NCBI RefSeq assembly: GCF_905187505.1
Contig: NZ_CAJJIC010000050.1
Location: forward strand, 1-14,669
Source: an uncultured Mailhella sp.
GTDB lineage: Bacteria; Desulfobacterota; Desulfovibrionia; Desulfovibrionales; Desulfovibrionaceae
Length of the DNA stretch: 14,669 nt
Reading direction: 5' to 3'
The stretch's first letter is position 1. Each line of letters begins with the position of its first letter. The notes beneath the pieces are model-generated. The model was not told the origin of the DNA. It searched no databases and saw only the letters and a list, made by a program, of their open reading frames with translations. Position numbers and translations under genes: made by a program. Shown here in pieces: positions 1 through 7,254 of the stretch.

Positions 1-516
1 AGGAGCAGGAGCAGCCAGACGGACACTTTCCGACCTGTCCTTACCCGAATCCTGATAGGACATCTTTTCCCATACGAGCATGGCCGTGTTGCCGTTGGGC
101 AGCCGGTCGAAGCCGTGATGAGCCACCTTGTTCTCGTCGCGTATGGTGTATTCCCACACCACGTTGCCGTCCCAGTCGTATTCGCGCAGCGTGCCGTGCC
201 AGCCGCCGAAGGTAACAGGAGCTCCGGGCCCCTGTTCGGCGCGGAGGAGATTGCCGTTGGGCAGAAGCTCCGACATGAAGGCCTGACGTCCGTGATTCCA
301 TTCATGGACCACGTTGCCTTCAAGATCGATGAGGTACGTCTTGGTTCCGCCCAGATGGTTGGTGTAGAGGACGTAGCCTCCGTAGGATTTTTCCTTCTGG
401 TAATGAAGGACGCCCAGAGGGCCGCAGATGGCTTCATAAGCGTCGGACACGGACGGAGTGGCGGCCATGCCCGCGACAAGCGCCGCGCCGGCCAGGAATG
501 CAACGAGTTTACGCAT
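1..516 (-). CDS. Arylsulfate sulfotransferase (ASST family), exported, 3' end outside window
   Basis: This is the first 172 residues of an exported arylsulfotransferase-like beta-propeller protein. The coding strand starts at an ATG preceded by a strong AAGGAGG site. Residues 1-26 form a Sec signal peptide ending near SVSDA. The propeller begins around residue 46 with the family-type phrases GGYVLYTNHLGGTKTYLID, NVVHEW and LLPNGNLLRAE. It is followed by a second blade with EYDWDGNVVWEY and then HHGFDRLPNGNT (His133-His134). These His/Arg-bearing blades are typical of the PQQ-like ASST fold. Known family members move sulfate from one phenolic ester to another in the periplasm without PAPS. The C-terminal part, with most active-site residues, is missing, so activity and substrate cannot be judged. 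It is divergent from the amidase gene and separated from it by an AT-rich gap. The assignment to the family is good; substrate is unknown. Confidence 0.82.
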   Translation of the reverse strand, partial: MRKLVAFLAGAALVAGMAATPSVSDAYEAICGPLGVLHYQKEKSYGGYVLYTNHLGGTKTYLIDLEGNVVHEWNHGRQAFMSELLPNGNLLRAEQGPGAPVTFGGWHGTLREYDWDGNVVWEYTIRDENKVAHHGFDRLPNGNTAMLVWEKMSYQDSGKDRSESVRLAAPAP

Positions 517-711
517 GTGTTCCTCCTTGGGTGAATATGCGCAATGAACATTCTAGTCATATTTTTCACAATGCTCCATAGAAGTCAACTAATAATTAAA
601 TAAAAAACATTTAAATAGGAAAAACTTTAATAAAATTGCGTCTTTTTTCTGGCGTTTTTTCTTCAGGAAGTCTTCCGCGCCATGCTTTTTGTTACAAAAA
701 CGGTTTTTCCA
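517..711. other. AT-rich divergent intergenic region
   Basis: This gap between the divergent arylsulfotransferase and amidase genes is strongly AT-rich at about 590-660, in contrast to the G+C-rich genes around it. It should contain both promoters. I see no ORF with a ribosome-binding site and no RNA gene here. Confidence 0.6.
561..588 (-). promoter_or_regulatory. Candidate sigma-70 promoter of the arylsulfotransferase gene
   Basis: Reading the minus strand, TTGACT (583-588) and AAAAAT (561-566) are separated by 16 bases. The AT-rich block at 589-640 lies upstream, as an UP element would. The match at -10 is only four of six, and no other candidate in this gap is clearly better. Confidence 0.33.
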
Positions 712-740
712 TTGACAGAGGAAGAGCTGTGCTGAACAAT
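712..740 (+). promoter_or_regulatory. Candidate sigma-70 promoter of the amidase gene
   Basis: A perfect TTGACA (712-717) is followed after 17 bases by AACAAT (735-740), four of six matches to the -10 consensus. Transcription would then begin near 747. That lies downstream of the ATG at 739 and so favours the in-frame ATG at 766 as the real start. Confidence 0.45.
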
Positions 741-765
741 GGAAAAAAATTTCGGTATTTATTTC

Positions 766-2040
766 ATGTCCCAGAAACGACGTTTTTTTGTTCTGTTCTG
801 CCTGGCCTGCTGCCTGTTTCTTTGCCTGCCCGCCCTGACGCTTGCCGCCAATCCTCCCGATTACGAGAAGGCCAAGGCAAATCTTGCGCGGCTTCAGGCC
901 GGGAATCCCGGCCCCAATTCCTGGCAGGCCTGCGCCGACGAGTTCCGCAAGGTTTACAACAACAATCCCAAGTGGAATCTGCGCGTGGCGGCGTTGTTCC
1001 GGTGCGGCGTGGCGCTAGAAGAAAAGGCGAGAGTGACGAAGTCGAAGACGGACGCAAAAAACGCCGCTTCCGTGTACGAGCAGTCGGCGAGCAAGTTTCC
1101 GTCCAGCGCGCTGGCCGACGATGCGCTTTTCCGCGCGGCGGTCGTCTACAATGAGCTTTTGAACGATCAGAAAAAGGCCCGCGTGCATCTGGAGCACATC
1201 GCAAGACGGTATTTTCGCGCAGATCACGCGAAGATTGCCGCCGAGTACCGCGAGCAGATGGACGGAAAGGGCGGAAACGGCAGTGCAGCGTCTTCCCGAA
1301 AGGAAGCGGTCAAGGTCAGCCGGCCGCCGAGCGGCGCCGGAGCCCAGATGCTCGCCGCACAGCTCGGTCTTTCGGTTCACACCATCATCATTGATCCGGG
1401 ACACGGCGGCAGGGACCCGGGGACCATGCACAACGGCGTGGTCGAGCAGGACGTCAATCTCGACATCGCCAAGCGTCTGAGAACCATCCTGCAGAAGCTC
1501 GGCTACAAGGTGCATCTTACAAGAAGCGGCAACACCTGGGTTTCCCTGGCCGAGCGGGTGAACTTCTGCCGCAGAAACAAGGGCGATCTTTTCATTTCCA
1601 TCCATGTGAACGCTTCGGAAAATGCGGGCATCAGCGGACTTGAGACCTACATTCTGGATTTTGCCCGCACAAGCTCCGTAAGTCGTCTTGCCATGGTGGA
1701 AAACGCCGACAGCGGCAGGCTCGGCGACATGGACAAGATTCTGACGGAAATACTCACGGGGGCGCGCACCACGGAGTCGCGCCGTCTTGCCGACCGCATT
1801 CAGAAGAATACCCTGAGCTACTTGAAGAAGAACGGCGCCTCCACGCATGACGGCGGCGTGAAGGGCGCGCCTTTCTTTGTCCTTGTGGGCTCCTCCGTGC
1901 CCAGCGTGCTGGTGGAGGTGGGCTACTGCACCAACCAGAAGGAAGCGGCAAGACTCAAGAGCAGCAAGCACCGGCAGCGTCTGGCGCAGGGGCTGGCCAA
2001 CGGCATACACGCCTACGCGCGCAGTCTGCGTGGCAAGTAG
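766..2040 (+). CDS. amiC: N-acetylmuramoyl-L-alanine amidase (Amidase_3), exported, with N-terminal TPR-like region
   Basis: This zinc amidase cuts the bond between N-acetylmuramic acid and the stem peptide of peptidoglycan in the periplasm. Numbering from the 766 start (424 aa), residues 1-27 form a signal peptide with MSQKRR then a Cys/Leu-rich hydrophobic core. Residues about 30-165 are helical and TPR-like, with repeats rich in Ala and Tyr. A Ser/Lys linker leads to the Amidase_3 domain at about 204-421. The expected metal and catalytic residues are present: His213 in DPGHGG, Glu227 in VVEQDVNLD, His280 in SIHVNA, and Glu384 in LVEVGYCTN. An in-frame ATG at 739 would add nine residues. 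I prefer 766 because it gives a classical signal peptide and because the likely -10 box covers 735-740, though neither start has a good Shine-Dalgarno site. E. coli AmiC-type enzymes split the septum. The AmiC name is by family likeness only. Confidence 0.9.
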   Translation: MSQKRRFFVLFCLACCLFLCLPALTLAANPPDYEKAKANLARLQAGNPGPNSWQACADEFRKVYNNNPKWNLRVAALFRCGVALEEKARVTKSKTDAKNAASVYEQSASKFPSSALADDALFRAAVVYNELLNDQKKARVHLEHIARRYFRADHAKIAAEYREQMDGKGGNGSAASSRKEAVKVSRPPSGAGAQMLAAQLGLSVHTIIIDPGHGGRDPGTMHNGVVEQDVNLDIAKRLRTILQKLGYKVHLTRSGNTWVSLAERVNFCRRNKGDLFISIHVNASENAGISGLETYILDFARTSSVSRLAMVENADSGRLGDMDKILTEILTGARTTESRRLADRIQKNTLSYLKKNGASTHDGGVKGAPFFVLVGSSVPSVLVEVGYCTNQKEAARLKSSKHRQRLAQGLANGIHAYARSLRGK

Positions 2041-2333
2041 CGCCGGGGCAGGCCGTCCGTTGATGCCCTGGGCAAAAGAAGCCGCTGAGTGAAAGACCGC
2101 GCCGACTTTCAGCGAAAGCGGCAGGAGAGAGGGCGGAGGCTTCAAGTTCGTCGCTGCGCAGGTACGACGTCTTTCGGCCCGGTGCGGTCGCGGTTCGTGA
2201 GGGACGTCCCCGGAGTCTTCCGAAGGCACTCAGGCTTTTGTCGTGCAGCCAGGTCGAGACCGGAGTCGAAAGGAAACGTCCGCTTTGTTCAGGCCGATGC
2301 TGAGACGTGAAGCCGGAGAGCATCTGTTTGAGG
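2041..2333. other. Gene-free G+C-rich stretch after the amidase
   Basis: About 290 bases lie between the amidase stop and the terminator. Open frames exist on both strands, but they are Arg- and Ser-rich, lack ribosome-binding sites, and resemble no family I know. The stretch is G+C-rich, unlike the promoter gaps. It may be a long 3' untranslated region of the amidase transcript or a decayed gene. No RNA gene could be recognised. Confidence 0.5.
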
Positions 2334-2386
2334 CGATGCAAAAGAAAGCCCCTGTTCCGAAAGGACAGGGGCTTTCTTTTGCATCG
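2334..2386. terminator. Bidirectional terminator between amidase and mscS-like genes
   Basis: A perfect 22-bp inverted repeat pairs 2334-2355 with 2365-2386 around a 9-base loop. The arms contain AAAAGAAAGCCCC on the left and GGGGCTTTCTTTT on the right, giving U-rich tails on either strand. It lies between two convergent genes and ends both transcripts. Confidence 0.88.
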
Positions 2387-2424
2387 CGGGACATGAGCCC
2401 GAAGAGGGCGGCTGCGTATCTTCG

Positions 2425-4959
2425 TCAGGCCTGCGCCTTTTTGTCCTCGGGGTCGGCAAGGGGAGCGCCGGGAGCCTCCTCGGGAATGCGGGGAGCGTCC
2501 TCGGTGGCGTCGTACATGTGCACGTCGAGCTGGGGGAAGGATATTTCTATGCCTTCCTCAGCAAAGACTTCGTTGATCTGGAGCATGATGTCGGAGGCGA
2601 TGGCCATGCCGTCGTTGTATTCGCGCACCCAGAAGCGCAGGATGAGATCCAGGGAACTCGCGCCGAAGTTGACGAAGTAGGACGTAGGTTCGGGATAGAA
2701 GAGCACCTTGGGGTGATCCTTGGCGATCTTGAGCAGAAGCTCGAGGCAGTGCTTCACGTCGGAGCCGTAGGCCACGCCCACGGCGATTTCCTTGCGCACG
2801 CGGCGGTTGTTGTGCGTCCAGTTCGTGAAGGTGCTGTTCAGAAAGCTGGAGTTCGGTATGAAGATGATGGCGTTGTCGAAGGTCTCCACCATGGTGGAGC
2901 GGATGTTGATGCGCTTGACCACGCCGGTGATGGTGCCTACCTGCACCACGTCGCCTTCGCGGATGGTCTGGCCGAAGATGACGGACAGACCGCTCGTAAA
3001 GTTCTGCACCATGTTCTGAAGACCGATACCGATACCCACGGAAAGGCCGCCGGCGATCATGGAAAGGCTGGAAAGATTGAACCCGAGGGCCTTGAGGGCG
3101 TAGAGTCCGAACAGTGCCCAGAGCAGGCATTTGTAGATGACCTGCATGGGGGCGAGCAGGGAAATGGAGATGCGGGAAATCTGCGCCTGCATGCCTGCCA
3201 TGAAGGTGTTGCCCACGGCAAGCATGGCTCTTGTGAGATAGAACGCGATGAAGATGCTGAGTATCTGCATGGCATTCAGCGACACGTCGCCGATGTTGAA
3301 GCCGAGGGTCGCCATATGCTGGAGAAGGAACCAGCCGCCGGGATAGGCCATGATCCAGAGCACGGCCGCCATGACGGAAACAAGCAGCACCACGGGCATG
3401 ATGAGGGCCATGGCAAGACTTGCCATGACGGCGATGGTGCCTTCCTTGGGCAGATGCGATTCTATGAGATGCTCAACCTTGAAAAGGGACACGCAGAGCA
3501 TGATGGTCACCGTGATGGAGGTGAAGCACATGCTTATGAGAATGGACAGGCGGGAGAAGCCGACCAGACTTATGATGAGCGTGATCCAGAGCTGCACGGT
3601 GTAGAGCCTCATGATGGTGCGGGGTAGAGGCTGGGGCGGCAGCGGAAGCGAGCGGGTCTTCCACAGGTCTATGGCCTGCACGATGACCCACGCCACGCAG
3701 ATGAACAGCGGGAAGGGATCGAAGTTGAGCAGAACCATGCCGATGAGCAGCGGCGGGAACATGGGCCACAGCGGAGAAAGACGGGATCTGTTCGGATTTT
3801 CAAACTCGTAGAGGTCCCAGGCCAGAAGCATCTGGCCCCAGCACAGGCACATGGTGCCGAGCGTGGCCACGATCTGATAGAGCTTGCCGTCGTCCCATGC
3901 CGAAAGGTGGATGGATACGCCGACGGCGATCCAGATGGCGCTGTTGCGCATGACCCTGTCCACGCCGGCCTGCATCTGTTCCGGCAGTCTCTTGCGCGCG
4001 GTGTGGCGCAGCGCAAGACCGAAAAGCAGACAGAACAGCAGGGCGCTGGCGATGCGGGTGAGCATGGAGAAAAAGGCGTCCATGCTGCTCGGCAGTTCCG
4101 TGGTCAGACGAAGGGAGAAGAGTTCCTCCAGAGATCCGAGGTTCCGTATGTCCTTGGCCCATGCCACCACGTCGTAGAAGTGCCCGGAGGACTGGAAGTA
4201 ATAGTTGTTCCAGAGCGTGGGCATGTTCTTCATGACTTCGTCGATGCGCGTCTGAACCTGCGTGATGAGCTCAAGCGCAGGATCGATGATGCGGTCGTAC
4301 CGCGTCTGAAGATTGGAAATGTTCTTGTTGGCCTCCCTGAGACGGCTCGACAGCTTGCCGCTCACCTCGGTGCCCTGTCCGGAAAGCGATTTTTCCAGAA
4401 GCGTGAGCGCCTGCTTTTCCTTTTCAAGTTCGGCCTGGGTGTTCTGAAGCGGCAGTATGAGCGCCTGCGTGCGTTCCTTGATGCGGTGGAAGCGCTCCAC
4501 GAGCACGGTGAGATCGGAGGGCATGCTTCCCGTGGCCTGGGAAAGGGCGTCGAGCTTCTGGAATTCCTGCTCGAGAAGCGAAATGCTCTGATTTGTGGCG
4601 GATGAGAGGTCGGACAGGCCGTCCTTGAGGGTCTGGGTGTGTTCGATGATGCCCGCAAGCTGGGCGTTGTGCGTGGCAAGCAGCGCATCCCATGCCTGCT
4701 GTACGCTCTTGGCGGCTTCGGCAGCCCGTTCTTCTTCCGCCTTCTTGGCCTCTTCCGCGGCCTTGGCTTCGCTTTCCGCCTTGGCCTTGGCGGCGGCCTC
4801 GGCTTCTTCCTTGGCGTCCGGGGCGCTGTCGGCGGCCTTTTTGTCGGACGACTGCGTCGACGTCTGGGCGGCCAGGGCCGAAACCGGGCCGGGACCGGCG
4901 TTCAGGCACGCAAGATTGAAAAGGAGCGCTGCGAGAAGTGCAATGGTGAAACGTCGCAT
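2425..4959 (-). CDS. Large MscS/MscK-type mechanosensitive channel
   Basis: The 844-aa product is an inner-membrane channel of the MscS superfamily with a long extracytoplasmic N-terminus, like MscK or YbiO-type proteins. Such channels open under membrane tension to release solutes on hypo-osmotic shock. Residues 1-30 form a signal peptide. Residues about 40-85 are low-complexity Ala/Lys/Glu, followed by a coiled-coil periplasmic region to about 285. Several membrane segments run from about 297 to 625. The pore helix and MscS core follow: AGGLSVGIGIGLQNMVQNF (636-654), the beta domain with REGDVVQVG and TFDNAIIFIPNSSFLNS (about 667-709), and the alpha-beta C-terminal domain to about 817. It is the last gene of the tol cluster, 27 bases after the double-TonB_C gene, with only a weak ribosome-binding site, so it is probably translated from the shared message. 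Family assignment is firm. The physiological trigger and any specific ligand are unknown. Confidence 0.92.
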   Translation of the reverse strand: MRRFTIALLAALLFNLACLNAGPGPVSALAAQTSTQSSDKKAADSAPDAKEEAEAAAKAKAESEAKAAEEAKKAEEERAAEAAKSVQQAWDALLATHNAQLAGIIEHTQTLKDGLSDLSSATNQSISLLEQEFQKLDALSQATGSMPSDLTVLVERFHRIKERTQALILPLQNTQAELEKEKQALTLLEKSLSGQGTEVSGKLSSRLREANKNISNLQTRYDRIIDPALELITQVQTRIDEVMKNMPTLWNNYYFQSSGHFYDVVAWAKDIRNLGSLEELFSLRLTTELPSSMDAFFSMLTRIASALLFCLLFGLALRHTARKRLPEQMQAGVDRVMRNSAIWIAVGVSIHLSAWDDGKLYQIVATLGTMCLCWGQMLLAWDLYEFENPNRSRLSPLWPMFPPLLIGMVLLNFDPFPLFICVAWVIVQAIDLWKTRSLPLPPQPLPRTIMRLYTVQLWITLIISLVGFSRLSILISMCFTSITVTIMLCVSLFKVEHLIESHLPKEGTIAVMASLAMALIMPVVLLVSVMAAVLWIMAYPGGWFLLQHMATLGFNIGDVSLNAMQILSIFIAFYLTRAMLAVGNTFMAGMQAQISRISISLLAPMQVIYKCLLWALFGLYALKALGFNLSSLSMIAGGLSVGIGIGLQNMVQNFTSGLSVIFGQTIREGDVVQVGTITGVVKRINIRSTMVETFDNAIIFIPNSSFLNSTFTNWTHNNRRVRKEIAVGVAYGSDVKHCLELLLKIAKDHPKVLFYPEPTSYFVNFGASSLDLILRFWVREYNDGMAIASDIMLQINEVFAEEGIEISFPQLDVHMYDATEDAPRIPEEAPGAPLADPEDKKAQA

Positions 4960-4986
4960 GGTTTTTCTCTGAAGGCCGGGCTGAAA

Positions 4987-5712
4987 TCAGCGGGCGCTGA
5001 GGGTGAACGAAAGGGACACTCTCTGCTCCATGTGTTCCGGAGGCAGGGGAATGACCCCGGGAGTGCGGACGGCGGCCATGACGGCGGCGTCGACTTCGGC
5101 GTTGCCGGAAGGATGGCTTATGCGGCAATCGCGCATGGTGCCGTCGGCCCAGATGTCCAGTTCTACCACAGTCGTCCATGAGCCGGAAAGTCCGTTAGGC
5201 ATGATGACATGAGGCGCGATGGCCTGTCTGAGCATTTCGGCGTAGCTCTGCACAGGGGCGGGAGCGTTGCCGGTTCCCGCATCGCCGGGGCCGTAGGCGA
5301 CGGCCAGAGAAACCAGAGATTCGGCTCCGAAGGGAGGGTAGGGATAGGGAGCGGCGTTGTGGGCCGCGGCGCACAGCGAGGCGTCGGCCGCGGGCGTTGC
5401 CGAAGGCTGAAGCACGGTGCATCCGGCCAGGGAGCCGGACGGAGCTATCTTCAGTTCCACGAGCGCCATGCCCCGGGCGCCTGAGGGCTGCTGCCATACG
5501 CGGAGTATCTGGCTGAGCACCTGCGTGCCGTAGCCGCCGGACGTGTCGGCCGTGGCGCTGAAGGCGGAAGAGACGGAGGGCAGGGCAAGGGCGGAGACGA
5601 GCGCGGCCGCGCAGGCGAGGGAGACGCCCGGCGCAGGGATGCGGAAGCCCCGGGCCGTGCCGGAGGCAAAAGCGCGCAAGAGCGATCTGCGAAGAGAAGA
5701 ATGCTTGCTCAT
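4987..5712 (-). CDS. Exported protein with two tandem TonB_C/TolA-III-like domains
   Basis: The 241-aa product has a long basic n-region, a hydrophobic segment at about 29-47 and a possible signal-peptidase site after SVSSA. It is therefore either secreted to the periplasm or anchored by this segment. Two related modules follow. Module 1 (about 60-140) has the core MALVELKIAPSGSLAGC and PYPPFGAESLVSLAVAY. Module 2 (about 157-241) has TTVVELDIWADGTMRDC, AEVDAAVMAAV and PLPPEHMEQRVSLSFTL. Both match the strand-helix-strand pattern of TonB/TolA C-terminal domains and resemble the TolA encoded just upstream. There is no Pro/Lys-rich spacer. The start has a clear GGAG five bases upstream. The gene stands between tolA and the mscS-like gene, where tolB is often found. 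I infer a role as an accessory or adaptor in the Tol complex. No precise function can be named. Confidence 0.72.
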   Translation of the reverse strand: MSKHSSLRRSLLRAFASGTARGFRIPAPGVSLACAAALVSALALPSVSSAFSATADTSGGYGTQVLSQILRVWQQPSGARGMALVELKIAPSGSLAGCTVLQPSATPAADASLCAAAHNAAPYPYPPFGAESLVSLAVAYGPGDAGTGNAPAPVQSYAEMLRQAIAPHVIMPNGLSGSWTTVVELDIWADGTMRDCRISHPSGNAEVDAAVMAAVRTPGVIPLPPEHMEQRVSLSFTLSAR

Positions 5713-5724
5713 AAAAACTCCAGA

Positions 5725-5751
5725 GCCGGTTCCGACAGTATCGGAACCGGC
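5725..5751 (-). promoter_or_regulatory. Hairpin in the tolA to double-TonB_C gap
   Basis: A perfect 11-bp inverted repeat (GCCGGTTCCGA at 5725-5735 with TCGGAACCGGC at 5741-5751) flanks a 5-base loop. It lies just upstream of the GGAG site of the next gene. A T-run follows only after that GGAG, so it could act as a weak attenuator, an RNA-processing site or a cover for the ribosome-binding region. Confidence 0.55.
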
Positions 5752-5776
5752 GCTTGAAGAAGGATTCTGACGGGCC

Positions 5777-6784
5777 TCAGCGGCCCAGCATCTGCAGGGA
5801 GTTGAAGCTTATGACGAGATCCTGCTGTGCGGGCGTGGGAGGCGGCGGCAGGGTCTTGGTCCGTATGATGGCGTTCACGGCGGAAGCGTCGAACTCGGGT
5901 CTGCCGGAAGAGCGTTCGATGTGGCAGTCGAGCACGTTGCCCTGCTTGTCGAGCTTGATGCGCACCTGTACCACCATGTTGTTGCGGGAATAGGTGGGCA
6001 TGCTCCAGTTGGGCTGCACGGCCAGGATGACCTGTGCGACGTAGACGTCGTAGATGCCGCCGCCGCCCGGGCCGTCGCCTTCGCCGCCACCGCCGCCGAC
6101 GCCGGTCTTGCCCACCTGTTTTTCCAGATCGGCCAGAGCACGGGATGCGGAGGTTCCGCCGCCCTTGCCCGTGCTGTTGGAGCGGGCCTGCTTGCGGACG
6201 TCGGCCAGAGCGTCGGCCAGAGCGTCCTTGCCGCTGCTTTGCGACTTGCTCTGCGACTTGCCGGAAGTCTTCGCCTTGTCGGAATCCGTTTTCTTTTCCG
6301 TCTTGGGTTCAGGCTTGGCGGCCGGTTTCGTTTCCGGCTTCTTTTCCGGTTTCGGCTCGGGCTTCTTCTCGGGCTTGGGCTCAGGTTTCTTTTCGGGCTT
6401 GGGTTCCGGCTTCTTCTCGGGCTTGGGCTGCTGAGGAATCTGTACCGGATCCTTTTGCGGCTCAGGCTTGGGCTCGGGCTTGGGTTCCGGTTTGGACTCG
6501 GGCTTTGCCGCGGGAGCGGGAGCCTCTTCGGGCTTGGGCGCGGGGGCGGGCTCGGCCTTGGGCTGGGCCGCCGCTTCCGTGGAGGCCACCTGCTTGCCGG
6601 TGACGGGGGGACGTGCTCCGAGCACGGGAGAGGGCAGTTTTTCGCCGCCCGGAGCTCCCATGACGAGACTGACCTGATAGACGGGACGCGTGATGTCCAG
6701 CGGAGGACGCAGCGGCACGTACAGAATGAAGGCCAGCACTGCCAGATGGAGCAGTATGGATATGAAAAGACTGCTTATTCGCAT
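5777..6784 (-). CDS. tolA: TolA/TonB-type energy-transducing envelope protein
   Basis: This 335-aa protein links the TolQR motor in the inner membrane to the outer membrane. It has the expected order: a short cytoplasmic start, one membrane helix (about 5-23), and a long Pro/Lys/Glu spacer (about 75-165) including four near-perfect KPEKKPEP repeats. An Ala/Lys-rich helical part (about 185-225) and a Gly-rich hinge (229-243) follow, then a C-terminal TonB_C/TolA-III domain (about 246-335). That last domain contains VQVRIKLDKQGNVLDCHIE and LPPPPTPAQQDLVISF. Cys287 is the only cysteine. The gene starts 18 bases after tolR, in the same frame, with no evident ribosome-binding site, so translation is probably coupled. 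TonB is the alternative name, but the tolQR neighbours and the helical middle favour TolA. Confidence 0.85.
   Translation of the reverse strand: MRISSLFISILLHLAVLAFILYVPLRPPLDITRPVYQVSLVMGAPGGEKLPSPVLGARPPVTGKQVASTEAAAQPKAEPAPAPKPEEAPAPAAKPESKPEPKPEPKPEPQKDPVQIPQQPKPEKKPEPKPEKKPEPKPEKKPEPKPEKKPETKPAAKPEPKTEKKTDSDKAKTSGKSQSKSQSSGKDALADALADVRKQARSNSTGKGGGTSASRALADLEKQVGKTGVGGGGGEGDGPGGGGIYDVYVAQVILAVQPNWSMPTYSRNNMVVQVRIKLDKQGNVLDCHIERSSGRPEFDASAVNAIIRTKTLPPPPTPAQQDLVISFNSLQMLGR
6329..6424 (-). repeat. Four 24-bp in-frame repeats in tolA (KPEKKPEP)
   Basis: Four tandem 24-base units encode the eight-residue unit KPEKKPEP at residues 121-152, the last ending in Thr instead of Pro. A fifth, diverged unit (KPAAKPEP) follows. 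The repeats form part of the rigid spacer thought to span the periplasm, and could vary in number between strains. Confidence 0.85.
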
Positions 6785-6802
6785 GAGAGTGACATATGCC
6801 GT

Positions 6803-7246
6803 CTAGCGGCGGCGCTGCTGGGCGCTGCCGGACTGCGCAGGGGCAGCGCTTTCCGTGGAGGGCATGGCGACCACGCCCAGCTTTTCGATGCCCGCGGCCT
6901 TGATGCGGCCCATGACGTCCACCACGAGACCGTAGGGCACGGCCTTGTCGGCCTGCAGGAAGAGCGCGCGATCCTTTTCCTTCACCAGCGTGACGAGACG
7001 TTCTTCCAGCTCTTCCAGCGGCACTTCATAGGTGTCGAGATAAAGCGTGCCGTCCTCACGAACGGTGAGCACCAGATGGTCGGAATCGGTGGGCAGTGTG
7101 TCCACCTGCTTGGCCTGCGGAAGGTCGACGTCGAGGCCGGAATCCATCATGGGGGCCGTGACCATGAAAATGATGAGCAGAACCATCATGACGTCCACGA
7201 AGGGCGTCACGTTGATTTCCGAAACGAAGCCTTTTTTTCTGGCCAT
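6803..7246 (-). CDS. tolR: TolR/ExbD family proton-channel subunit
   Basis: The 147-aa product is the small motor subunit that pairs with TolQ in the inner membrane. After the N-terminal MARKKGFVSEINVTPFVDVM comes the single membrane helix (about 15-33). Asp18 in the VTPFVDV motif is the residue that carries protons in TolR and ExbD. The periplasmic domain follows, with VREDGTLYL and ALFLQADKAVPYG, the usual TolR/ExbD pattern. It ends with a Ser/Ala/Arg tail. The start lies eight bases after the tolQ stop, and its ribosome-binding region overlaps the end of tolQ, so the two are very likely co-translated. TolR is chosen over ExbD because of the TolQ-like and TolA-like partners. Confidence 0.88.
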   Translation of the reverse strand: MARKKGFVSEINVTPFVDVMMVLLIIFMVTAPMMDSGLDVDLPQAKQVDTLPTDSDHLVLTVREDGTLYLDTYEVPLEELEERLVTLVKEKDRALFLQADKAVPYGLVVDVMGRIKAAGIEKLGVVAMPSTESAAPAQSGSAQQRRR

Positions 7247-7254
7247 GGTCCGCC

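Noticed and set aside
1015..2229. 404-codon minus-strand frame opposite the amidase
   Set aside because: The plus strand holds all amidase motifs in order, and the antisense frame has none of its own.
2089..2310. Possible 73-residue protein in the gap after the amidase
   Set aside because: It begins with GTG, has no good ribosome-binding site and is Arg-rich without family likeness.
2518..3627. 369-codon plus-strand frame rich in His and Asp
   Set aside because: It is antisense to the MscS core and its composition is typical of a shadow frame.
6329..6560. CRISPR-like or satellite repeat array
   Set aside because: The repeats are in frame, without spacers, and encode the Pro/Lys-rich spacer expected in TolA.
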